This document shows, in pieces, positions 42,643 to 50,507 of a stretch of DNA of 64,000 nucleotides. The notes under the pieces were generated by a model that made no database searches, was not told the DNA's origin, and saw only the letters and a program-made list of their open reading frames with translations. The translations under genes and the position numbers were made by a program. The stretch lies in assembly GCA_964658655.1 (NCBI GenBank), contig CAZZZL010000004.1, positions 1 to 64,000 of the forward strand, read 5' to 3'. This stretch comes from G963692885 sp964658655. GTDB lineage: Bacteria > Acidobacteriota > Terriglobia > Terriglobales > Acidobacteriaceae. Numbering within the stretch: position 1 is the first letter of the stretch; every line of letters starts with the position of its first letter.

Positions 42643-43677
42643 CTACTGTGTCGTAAATGAAGCCTCTGCACACCCGCAGGATTCCCTCACAATGAGTTTT
42701 GTGGGGAGAACGATCTTCGCAAAGCCAATGTCCATCTTCGGATTCCGAATACGCTCAAAAAGCAGCATTGCGCCCCTGTAGCCAAGGTCAAGCGGCGACT
42801 GAGAGACAGTTGTTAGTGTCGGTGTCAGGACGTTGCCCAGATCGACGTCGTCGAAACCGATGAGGGCCATGTCCTCGGGGATGCGGACGCGCAGCATCTT
42901 CATCACCTGGAGAGCCTGGACTGTCGTGCGGTGATTCAGACAGAAAAGTGCCGTGGGAGCACTCTTGCTCTTAAGCAGCTTTCGCATAAGCGCTTCGAAG
43001 GCTTCGGTCGTTCCTATGTCTCCAAAATATCTTGGCTTGAGGTTTGCGGCCTGCATTGTGCTGAAATAAGACTCCACTCGCTCGTGGATACTGAAAACTA
43101 TTTCGTCATAGCCTACGCAGACAATATTTTTGTGTCCGTGTCCGACAAGATGCTTGACCGCCTGCTCCGTGCCGCCCCTATTTTCGGCTACGACTGCGTC
43201 ACCCTCGACCTTCGCCAGGGGACGGTCAAGCGCAACAATTGGAGTCTCGGGAGGATAAAGGCTACGGAGTTTTCGATCGTCTTCACCCGAAGGCACAACT
43301 AGAAGTCCCGCTACTTTGCGACTAGCCATGTGATCGGCTTCCTGCAGCTCCAGTACCTGGCTTCTCTCTGACGCGACAATCAGTGTGAGATAGCCATACG
43401 AGCGAGCAACCTCCTGTACCTTGTGGCAGCAGCTGGCGAAAAAGCTGTCAGAGATATCAGGAACGATCAAGCCTATCGTCTTCGCTTTTTGTCCTGCGAG
43501 AAGCCGGGCTGCTTCGTTTGGCCGATAACCCATGCGTTCGATAGCAGCGAGTACGCGCTTCCGGGTGGCGTCGCTTACGGACTGGTGCCCGTTGAGAACG
43601 CGGGAAACTGTCATGATGCCCATCCCCGCCTCGTGCGCTACATCGGCAATGGTCGGCTGCTTCTTCCGGTTGGGCAA
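42643..43677 (-). CDS. LacI-family transcriptional regulator
   Basis: A 344-residue repressor-type regulator. The N-terminal helix-turn-helix is TIADVAHEAGMGIMTVSRVL followed by the hinge region NEAARLLAGQKAKTIGLIVP. The periplasmic-binding-protein-like ligand domain ends with IVLPTKLIVRESC, as in GalR/LacI proteins. The ligand is probably a sugar freed by the surrounding hydrolases. I chose the TTG at 43677 because GAGGAG lies five bases upstream and the next residues (PNRKKQPTIADVA) match the family start; the TTG at 43692 overlaps that site. It converges on the GH38 gene and probably binds the operator at 39114. Confidence 0.93.
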   Translation of the reverse strand: MPNRKKQPTIADVAHEAGMGIMTVSRVLNGHQSVSDATRKRVLAAIERMGYRPNEAARLLAGQKAKTIGLIVPDISDSFFASCCHKVQEVARSYGYLTLIVASERSQVLELQEADHMASRKVAGLLVVPSGEDDRKLRSLYPPETPIVALDRPLAKVEGDAVVAENRGGTEQAVKHLVGHGHKNIVCVGYDEIVFSIHERVESYFSTMQAANLKPRYFGDIGTTEAFEALMRKLLKSKSAPTALFCLNHRTTVQALQVMKMLRVRIPEDMALIGFDDVDLGNVLTPTLTTVSQSPLDLGYRGAMLLFERIRNPKMDIGFAKIVLPTKLIVRESCGCAEASFTTQ

Positions 43678-43825
43678 GATAACTCCTCGCAAACATACTA
43701 ATAGATTGCGCGCACCGTATGAGTTTTAACCGCAAGGAGCAGCTGGAGTGCTAGCTGATCGGGTAAGTCAATTTGGTGCAACACCTCATCAACCGCACAC
43801 TGGCGACTGCTGCATCATCATTTGT

Positions 43826-45274
43826 TCATCCTCGCAGGAGATGAGGATGAGTATCGGCCACCCGGGCGATCAGTTCACCGAAGAGCGTATTGGCCCAGGC
43901 GAACCATGCCCGCGTAAAGCGTGTGACATCGTTCAGGAAGTAACTTTCGTGCATGAATCCCGTACCGGCTGAGGAAGCTTTGAGCATCGCAATGGCATGG
44001 CCAATTTCTGCCTCAGAGCTGCTGGTCAGGGCGTAGACCATCTGCGACATGGGCCAGATCATCCCCACGCCTTCGTGCGGTCCGCCAATTCCCTCTCCCG
44101 CCGTCCCGCTGAAGAACCATGGATTCTGGTGACTCCATACAAAATTCCGAGTGCGCGCATAAAGGTCAGCATCAGGTGAACTGTCGATATACGGCAAGCC
44201 GAGCAGGCTCGGCACATTGGCATCATCCATGAGCAGACTGCTGCCTAAACCGTCCACTTCATATGCCCAGATAGTTCCCTTCGGAGTAGAAACGACAGCA
44301 TGCCGACGCAAGGCTGCTTCGACTTCCGACGCAAGCGCATTGGCATCGTTGGCAAGTGCATCATCGGAGAGGACCGCGTGAGCCATCTTCGCAAGCTGCC
44401 GAAGAGACGTCACCGCGAAAAGGTTCGATGGAACGAGAAAAGGAAAGATACACGCGTCGTCGGACGGACGGAATCCGGAGGCAATGAGACCGACCGGCTT
44501 GACAGGATTTCCGAATCCATTGTTCGGCAGAGTCTCGGTGGAAATTTTAGAGACACGCTGGAAGCGATAAGGGCCATCTCCTTGTTTGCGTTGCTGCACG
44601 CGCATGGTCGCGACCACAAGCTTCATGGCCTCTCGCCAGGTCTTATCGAAGGGTGCAGTGTCCCCTGTCTCAGCCCAGAAACCATGAGCGAGGCGGATCG
44701 GATAGCAAAGCGAATCGAGCTCATATTTACGCTCAGCCACTCCCTGCTTCATTTCCGTATCGTCAGCGCGGCTGCCTTCTAACGCAGGATCGTTCAGGTT
44801 GGCCATGAATGCATTTGCGTAAGGGTCGATGAGAATACAGCGTGCCTGGCGCCGGATCAATCCTTCAAGGAGCGTGCGCAGGGCTGCATCCTTCTTCGCT
44901 AGCGGGAGGTAGGGCCAGACCTGCGCAGACGAGTCCCGCAACCACATGGCAGCAATGTCTCCAGTGATTACGGCTGTATCAGGCTTGCCCTCGAAGGTTC
45001 CGGGCTCAACAGTCGTGTCGAGAGTATTCGGATAGCAGTTCGCAAACAGACTGGCCTGTTCCACATCACCAATCTTCCTGGTGACGCTCGCAATGTAGGC
45101 TTCGACCACAGGGCTATTGAAACGGCGGTCAGCGACTGCGGGTCGACGGGAACCGAACTTCCCTGCAGAACTCGCGGCGAACGCACGGGGCGGCAAAGCG
45201 GACTGGGCTGCGGCGCCTGCAATAATGGTGCCGGCACCATGTAAAACTGTACGTCGACTCAAAAGCTTTGGCAT
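43826..45274 (-). CDS. GH125 exo-alpha-1,6-mannosidase, Tat-exported
   Basis: A 482-residue glycoside hydrolase family 125 enzyme (DUF1237), which removes alpha-1,6-mannose. The Tat leader is SRRTVLHGAGTIIAGAAAQS up to about residue 33. Family blocks include ASLFANCYPNTLDTTVEP, TGDIAAMWLRDSSAQVWPYL (catalytic-acid region), ADDTEMKQGVAERKYELDSL, and the C-terminal GGPHEGVGMIWPMSQMVYAL and MHESYFLNDVTRFTRAWFAW. The length is typical. It is divergent from the fucosidase gene across 96 bp, so the two may share regulation. With GH38 it forms a mannose-trimming set. Confidence 0.93.
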   Translation of the reverse strand: MPKLLSRRTVLHGAGTIIAGAAAQSALPPRAFAASSAGKFGSRRPAVADRRFNSPVVEAYIASVTRKIGDVEQASLFANCYPNTLDTTVEPGTFEGKPDTAVITGDIAAMWLRDSSAQVWPYLPLAKKDAALRTLLEGLIRRQARCILIDPYANAFMANLNDPALEGSRADDTEMKQGVAERKYELDSLCYPIRLAHGFWAETGDTAPFDKTWREAMKLVVATMRVQQRKQGDGPYRFQRVSKISTETLPNNGFGNPVKPVGLIASGFRPSDDACIFPFLVPSNLFAVTSLRQLAKMAHAVLSDDALANDANALASEVEAALRRHAVVSTPKGTIWAYEVDGLGSSLLMDDANVPSLLGLPYIDSSPDADLYARTRNFVWSHQNPWFFSGTAGEGIGGPHEGVGMIWPMSQMVYALTSSSEAEIGHAIAMLKASSAGTGFMHESYFLNDVTRFTRAWFAWANTLFGELIARVADTHPHLLRG

Positions 45275-45370
45275 ATTCTTCCTTATGTTCTGAAGAATAA
45301 ATCACCGGACGACGCAAGAACGCTCATCGAGCATTTACACTTGCGCTTCCATCAGAAAGAGAAACAGCGC

Positions 45371-46795
45371 ATGCACAAAACATTAAAGAAGCTCTCTGCG
45401 ATGATTGCGTTTGTCGGCCTGACTTCCGCGACGCCTTTTTATGTCCTGGCACAGGCACGAGGTCAATATAAGCCGACGATCGAGTCTCTCGACACCCATC
45501 CGCTTCCCGCCTGGTATGACGATGCAAAGCTGGGAATTTTCATTCACTGGGGTCTTTATTCTGTTCCCGGATGGGCGCCTGTTTCTCACCCCGAGCATGA
45601 TTTTGCTTCATCTGACTACATCAGCTACAACCCCTATGCCGAGTGGTATTACAACACGATGCGCATCGATGGCTCGCCCACCTGGAAATATCATCGCGAG
45701 CACTATGGTGCGAACTACGATTACTACAATTTCACTACAATCTTCGATCAGGAGAGCAGCAAATTAGACCCGGATGTATGGGCACAAACATTCAAAGACG
45801 CCGGCGCCAAATATGTTGTCCTGACAACGAAGCACCATGAGGGATTTACGCTTTGGCCGAGCCAGGTGAAAAATCCCAAGCTGCCGCCAAACGGTCAACA
45901 TGCCACCAAGGACCTGGTTGGAGAAGTAACCGATGCGGTGAGGAAGCAAGGACTGCGGATGGGCCTCTACTATTCGGGAGGCTACGACTGGACATTTGTT
46001 CCCGGGCCTATTCGCGTGGCTGCTGACTATAAGACGGTGCAGCCGCAAAGCGCGACTTACGGCGCTTATGCAGATGCGCAATATCGCGAACTCATCGATA
46101 AATACCATCCATCAATTCTTTGGAATGACATTGGTTATCCGAAAAGCGGCCATGCGCTCGAAATTCAATCGGAGTTTTATAACAAAGTGCCGGATGGGGT
46201 AGTCGATGATCGCTTCAGCATCAGCCATGCCGATTTCGTTTCCCCGGAATACGAAACACTGCACAGCATCAGTAAGAAGAAATGGGAGGAATGCAGAGGT
46301 CTCGGCCAATCCTTTGGTTACAATCGCGCCGAGGGTGAAGCGCAGACGATAGCGCCTGACAAACTTATTTATTTGCTCGCCGACATTGTCAGTAAGAACG
46401 GTAACCTGCTGCTCGACGTTGGACCGGAAGCCGACGGCACTATTCCGCCGGTACAGTTGGCACGCCTGAAAGCCCTTGGTGCGTGGCTTCATCAGAATGG
46501 CGAGGCTATCTACGGAACGCATCCATGGACTCATGCCGAGGGAAAAACTGCTGGAGGTCTGGATCTGCGATTCACCAGCAAGGATAAATTCGTCTATGCG
46601 ACGTTGCTGGGCAGACCTCAAGGAAACTCGGTCACGCTAAAGGCGGTATCTCTCAAGCCTGGCTCTAACGTCTCGCTACTTGGCAAACAAGAAGAGCTTG
46701 CATGGAAACAACAAGGCGGCGATGTCGCCGTGACGCTCCCGGCGGACTTACCCGGCCAGTATGCTTATGTGCTTCGGCTGGATGGTGCCCGATAA
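45371..46795 (+). CDS. Secreted GH29 alpha-L-fucosidase
   Basis: A 474-residue alpha-L-fucosidase. A signal peptide covers residues 1-29 (AMIAFVGLTSATPFYVLAQA). The GH29 barrel has WYDDAKLGIFIHWGLYSVPG near residue 48, YVVLTTKHHEGFTLWPS near 148, and the nucleophile D253 in SILWNDIGYPKSG. A C-terminal beta-domain is present (LGAWLHQNGEAIYGTHPWT, then about 90 residues). The ATG at 45371 gives a proper signal peptide; a TTG at 45341 is not supported. It would act on alpha-fucosyl groups on plant or fungal glycans. It is convergent with the APC permease gene, and no strong terminator was seen between them. Confidence 0.92.
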   Translation: MHKTLKKLSAMIAFVGLTSATPFYVLAQARGQYKPTIESLDTHPLPAWYDDAKLGIFIHWGLYSVPGWAPVSHPEHDFASSDYISYNPYAEWYYNTMRIDGSPTWKYHREHYGANYDYYNFTTIFDQESSKLDPDVWAQTFKDAGAKYVVLTTKHHEGFTLWPSQVKNPKLPPNGQHATKDLVGEVTDAVRKQGLRMGLYYSGGYDWTFVPGPIRVAADYKTVQPQSATYGAYADAQYRELIDKYHPSILWNDIGYPKSGHALEIQSEFYNKVPDGVVDDRFSISHADFVSPEYETLHSISKKKWEECRGLGQSFGYNRAEGEAQTIAPDKLIYLLADIVSKNGNLLLDVGPEADGTIPPVQLARLKALGAWLHQNGEAIYGTHPWTHAEGKTAGGLDLRFTSKDKFVYATLLGRPQGNSVTLKAVSLKPGSNVSLLGKQEELAWKQQGGDVAVTLPADLPGQYAYVLRLDGAR

Positions 46796-46872
46796 CAAAT
46801 GTGCAGCAGCATCTAATCGGGCGTCTGCTACTGACAGACTGGTTTTCACTAACTTATCGACGCCCAGATTCA

Positions 46873-48375
46873 TCATTCCACGGCTAGTCGTTTTCGCAGC
46901 AGAAAGAAAACTGGGACGCCACTCAGAATAATGAAGATCCCCGGGATGGTTGTAGAAGCCCGGTAGAAGAGTAGTACGACCAGTATTGTGAGCGCGCCGA
47001 GAATGTAAAGAAGCGGTATCACCGGGTAGCCGAAAGCCTTATAAGGGCGGTCAGCCTGCGGCCGGGTCTTCCTCAGGCGAAAGATACCGCCAATCGTCAG
47101 GACGTAGAAGATAAGGACGGCCGACACTACATAATCAAGGAGATTGCTATAGAGATTGCCGTACTTACCTGTTGCACTGTCATAAGTGCGCGGCAACACC
47201 AGCAAGGCAGCCCAGATACCCTGCACCAGCAGGGCTGCTCCCGGCACTCCGTCGCGATTGAGTTTGCCTGTTGCTTTAAAGAAAAGACCGTCCTTCGCCA
47301 TTGCAAAATACGCGCGCGACCCTGACAAAACCATGCCATTTATGCAACCGAATGTAGAAATCATGATGGCTATGGCCATTGCGCCCGCGCCTACTCCCGG
47401 CAGCGCTGCCTCGACGGCAGCTGTCGCTACCCTGTCAGAAGCCGCATGCTGGATAGCTGCCAACGGCAGCGTGAACAGGTAGGCGAGATTCACCAATAGA
47501 TACAGAGTGATGACGCCAATAGCTCCAAGAGCCAGCGATAGCGGGATGTTTCGCCTAGGATTCTTAACCTCGCCGGCTGTGAACGTGATGTTGTTCCATG
47601 CATCCGCCGCAAAAAGTGATCCGACCTGCGAAATGCAGATAGCGATGAAGAGTCCATAGCCAGTCGCGGCACTTATGCCAGGGAGAATGGCGGTGTAGTT
47701 TTCCGGCGTCCATGGACGACTGAAGTTGGCATGAATAACACCTGCCCGGCTGCCAATAAACAAGCCGACAATGATGAGGGCAGCGAGTGACGCGATCTTC
47801 GTAACTGTAAAGACATTCTGAACTATTTTCCCGTAGTTCACTCCTTTTGAGTTTGTCCAGGTGAGGAGGAGGATTACGAGAATAGCTACTAACTGTGCTG
47901 TCGATAGCGAAATCCAATAGCGTCCGAATAAGTGGACCGGTGCTACAAGGTAGGTATTTTCAGAAATACGAGGCGCAAGGACACCGAGAAAACGGGCGAA
48001 TGCCACGGCAACCGCGGCTACCGTCCCGGTCTGGATGACCAGGAACAGCGTCCAGCCGTAAAGGAAGCCAAACATAGGCGAAAAAGCTTCGCGGAGGTAT
48101 ACATATTGTCCCCCCGCACTGGGCATCATGGACGCCAGTTCACCGTAGGAAAGTGCTCCGGTAATTGTGAGTAGACCGGCGATGACCCAGGAGAGCAGCA
48201 ACCATCCTGAACTACCAAGTTGTCGTGACATGTCGGAGGAAACGATGAAAATGGCAGAGCCGATCATGCTGCCGGCGACGACCATGGTGGAGTCGTATAG
48301 ATTCAGACTCCGATGAAACTTTCCTTCCTCATTGTCCTTTGGCATATCCGGCAGGTTTGATTCTTCCCGATTCAT
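46873..48375 (-). CDS. APC-family amino-acid/amine permease
   Basis: A 500-residue, 12-helix amino acid-polyamine-organocation transporter. After a polar ~25-residue lead comes SLNLYDSTMVVAGSMIGSAI (first helix with the G-S-x-I-G motif), then LSYGELASMMPSAGGQYVYL (helix 3, typical of L-type and SteT-like APC proteins) and the signature loop WNNITFTAGEVKNPRRNIP. The ATG at 48375 has AAGGAG six bases upstream. It lies downstream of the aminotransferase and deaminase genes on the same strand (92-bp gap), which suggests uptake of an amino acid, amine or purine handled by them. It is distinct in sequence from the second APC protein at 61175. Confidence 0.88.
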   Translation of the reverse strand: MNREESNLPDMPKDNEEGKFHRSLNLYDSTMVVAGSMIGSAIFIVSSDMSRQLGSSGWLLLSWVIAGLLTITGALSYGELASMMPSAGGQYVYLREAFSPMFGFLYGWTLFLVIQTGTVAAVAVAFARFLGVLAPRISENTYLVAPVHLFGRYWISLSTAQLVAILVILLLTWTNSKGVNYGKIVQNVFTVTKIASLAALIIVGLFIGSRAGVIHANFSRPWTPENYTAILPGISAATGYGLFIAICISQVGSLFAADAWNNITFTAGEVKNPRRNIPLSLALGAIGVITLYLLVNLAYLFTLPLAAIQHAASDRVATAAVEAALPGVGAGAMAIAIMISTFGCINGMVLSGSRAYFAMAKDGLFFKATGKLNRDGVPGAALLVQGIWAALLVLPRTYDSATGKYGNLYSNLLDYVVSAVLIFYVLTIGGIFRLRKTRPQADRPYKAFGYPVIPLLYILGALTILVVLLFYRASTTIPGIFIILSGVPVFFLLRKRLAVE

Positions 48376-48467
48376 TCACACTCCTTGATCGCTGGCGAAC
48401 ATCTGTTCTCTGCTGAGTCATGTTCACACAGTTATCGAGTGAAAGGAATCCATCGTCACGGAACGCC

Positions 48468-49817
48468 TCAAGCTTTTGCTGAGATGAGCGCCTTCTCGAG
48501 GATCGTTAAACCTTCGTCAATCTGAGATGAGCTCGCAGTGAGTGGTGCCAGGAAGCGAATAACATTTCCATAGGTTCCAGCCGATATGATCAGCAACCCC
48601 AGCTCATGACAGATTGCGAGGATGCGTTTTGTCAATGCAGCGGCGGGCTTGCGTGTACCACGATCTGTCACAAACTCTATCGCCTGCATTCCGCCGAGGC
48701 CGCGAATATCGCCAATTGACAAGAAGCGATCCCTCCAGCCGCGTGTACGGTTTTCAAACACTGACGCGAAAAGAGCTGCCCCTGCTGGCAGGTCTTCGCG
48801 ATCAAAAGCCTGCCAGGCAGCAATCCCCGCAGCACATGCCAACGGATTTCCGCCGAATGTTCCGCCGAGCGCGCCCGGCTCTACCGCATCCATAATCTCT
48901 GCGCGCCCCGTCACTGCCGCAAGAGGCGTTCCGCCTGAAATTGACTTGGCGGACAGGATCATATCAGGTTCGACGCCAAAAGATTCGCATGCGTAAGCAG
49001 GCCCAGTCCGGCCGAAGCCGGTCTGGATCTCGTCGGCAATGATCAGGATTTTATGTTTGCGACATATGTCGCAGATACGAGTGAACCATTCCCCGGGCGG
49101 TACGACAAAGCCACCCTCGCCTAACACCGGCTCGAAAATTACAGCTGCCACAGCGCCCGCCGCGACCTGGCGCAGAAACACGTCCTCAAGCCGGCTTGCA
49201 CATTCGACGTCACACGACGGGTAGGTTAGGTGGTAAGAACATCGGTAGCAATACGCGTAGGGGATGCGATATATCTCAGGCGCGTAGGGCCCGAAACCTG
49301 CCTTATACGGATGGATCTTACTTGTCAGTGTAAGTGCGAGCAGTGTCCGGCCATGGAACGCATCTTCGAAGGCAATAACAGCTTGACGGCCGGTGTAAGC
49401 GCGGGCGATCTTGATGGCGTTCTCTACCGCCTCAGCTCCCGAATTAGCTAGAAATGTCTTCTTAGCGAAGCTCCCCGGTGTCCTTTCATTCAGTATCTCC
49501 GCCAGCCTCACATAAGTCTCATAGGGCGTCACCGTGAAACACAAATGGAGGTACGCGTCAGCCTGTTCCTTCAACGCTCTAACGACCTCAGGAGGCCGAT
49601 GACCTGCGTTCTGGCAGCCGATACCACCGGCGAAGTCCAGAAAGCAATTTCCGTCCACATCCTCGATAACGGCACCCTCCGCACGACGGACAAATACGGG
49701 AAGAGCCGCACCGAGGCCGCGAGGTACAGCAGAATCTCTGCGAGCCATCAGTTGTCTCGCAATGGGTCCAGGAATTGAAGTAAGCAGCCGAACCGATGGA
49801 GCTATCGTCTGTTCCAA
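48468..49817 (-). CDS. gabT: Class-III aminotransferase (GABA-transaminase-like)
   Basis: A 449-residue PLP enzyme of the 4-aminobutyrate/ornithine aminotransferase class. Features are LANSGAEAVENAIKIARAYT (phosphate-binding), AFHGRTLLALTLTSK, the PLP-stacking IADEIQTGFGRTG, and Schiff-base lysine K291 in LSAKSISGGTPL. A Cys group, C190-x2-C193-x8-C202-x3-C206, sits in the small insertion after IYRIPYAYC; it occurs in some archaeal and bacterial relatives and might bind metal. I chose the TTG at 49817 because GGAGG is seven bases upstream; a TTG at 49823 overlaps that site. The amino donor could be GABA, beta-alanine or another omega-amine. It sits 59 bp after the guanine-deaminase-like gene. 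Confidence 0.87.
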   Translation of the reverse strand: MEQTIAPSVRLLTSIPGPIARQLMARRDSAVPRGLGAALPVFVRRAEGAVIEDVDGNCFLDFAGGIGCQNAGHRPPEVVRALKEQADAYLHLCFTVTPYETYVRLAEILNERTPGSFAKKTFLANSGAEAVENAIKIARAYTGRQAVIAFEDAFHGRTLLALTLTSKIHPYKAGFGPYAPEIYRIPYAYCYRCSYHLTYPSCDVECASRLEDVFLRQVAAGAVAAVIFEPVLGEGGFVVPPGEWFTRICDICRKHKILIIADEIQTGFGRTGPAYACESFGVEPDMILSAKSISGGTPLAAVTGRAEIMDAVEPGALGGTFGGNPLACAAGIAAWQAFDREDLPAGAALFASVFENRTRGWRDRFLSIGDIRGLGGMQAIEFVTDRGTRKPAAALTKRILAICHELGLLIISAGTYGNVIRFLAPLTASSSQIDEGLTILEKALISAKA

Positions 49818-49876
49818 TATCAATCCTCCACTGACCTTTGGGTACAGTCTGCCTGCTTATGAATTCTTTGCGAGTG

Positions 49877-50362
49877 TCAGTAATCGATCTTATGATCGGA
49901 TTCAATCCATGACTGAAAGCTTGCCCATGCTTCAAAAGACAGGACTTGTTGTGACGGAATAGTTCGTTCATTGTGCCCCAGCTTCATCTGTTCATAGAGA
50001 AAAGAATCGGAAAAGCCGGCTCGCTCGGCACTCTTACAATCGTTCCCATAAAAAATACTGGAGATACGCGCCCAGTAGATGGCACCGAGACACATCGGGC
50101 ATGGTTCTGAACTCGTGTAGATCTGGCAGCCCTCTAGAAAGTAAGTCCCAAGTACACCACAAGCTTTACGGATCGCGTTCACTTCACCGTGAGCGGTCGG
50201 ATCATTTGAAGTGGTCACGCTGTTTGCAGCTTCGGCGATAACGACACCATCCCTCACGATCAAGGCAGCAAAAGGACCTCCGTTGCCAGAGCGAACATTT
50301 TCCGTGGCGAGGTGAATCGCACGCTGCATGAAGACAGGATCAGGCGCAGTTCGAGGTTTCAC
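49877..50362 (-). CDS. guaD: Guanine-deaminase-like cytidine-deaminase-fold enzyme
   Basis: A 161-residue zinc deaminase closest to Bacillus GuaD (from memory of that sequence): IHLATENVRSGNGGPFAALI, TTSNDPTAHGEVNAIRKACG, SSEPCPMCLGAIYWARI and the aromatic C-terminal tail. It probably converts guanine to xanthine. The zinc ligands are H58, C88 and C91 and the proton shuttle is E60, but the usual H-A-E is H-G-E here. The GTG at 50362 has AAGGGG seven bases upstream and gives a length close to GuaD; the open frame to 50422 adds a non-family lead. It lies upstream of the aminotransferase and APC permease, suggesting a purine/amine salvage unit. Confidence 0.82.
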   Translation of the reverse strand: MKPRTAPDPVFMQRAIHLATENVRSGNGGPFAALIVRDGVVIAEAANSVTTSNDPTAHGEVNAIRKACGVLGTYFLEGCQIYTSSEPCPMCLGAIYWARISSIFYGNDCKSAERAGFSDSFLYEQMKLGHNERTIPSQQVLSFEAWASFQSWIESDHKIDY

Positions 50363-50507
50363 CGTAGTCCCCTTCCGTTCAACTCGCGTCACATGGTCAG
50401 CAAGACACGCATAGTATGGCATACGGCTGCAAATGGACCGCGCTCTTTGCTCAGGAAAGAAGCGGCCGTGCTCCTGTGAAATCTGTGCCCTTTAAATGCG
50501 GCTACGC

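Noticed and set aside
46796..46872. GGGCGTC/GACGCCC dyad between the fucosidase and APC genes as a terminator
   Set aside because: The loop is over 35 nt and there is no T-run, so a functional terminator is not supported.
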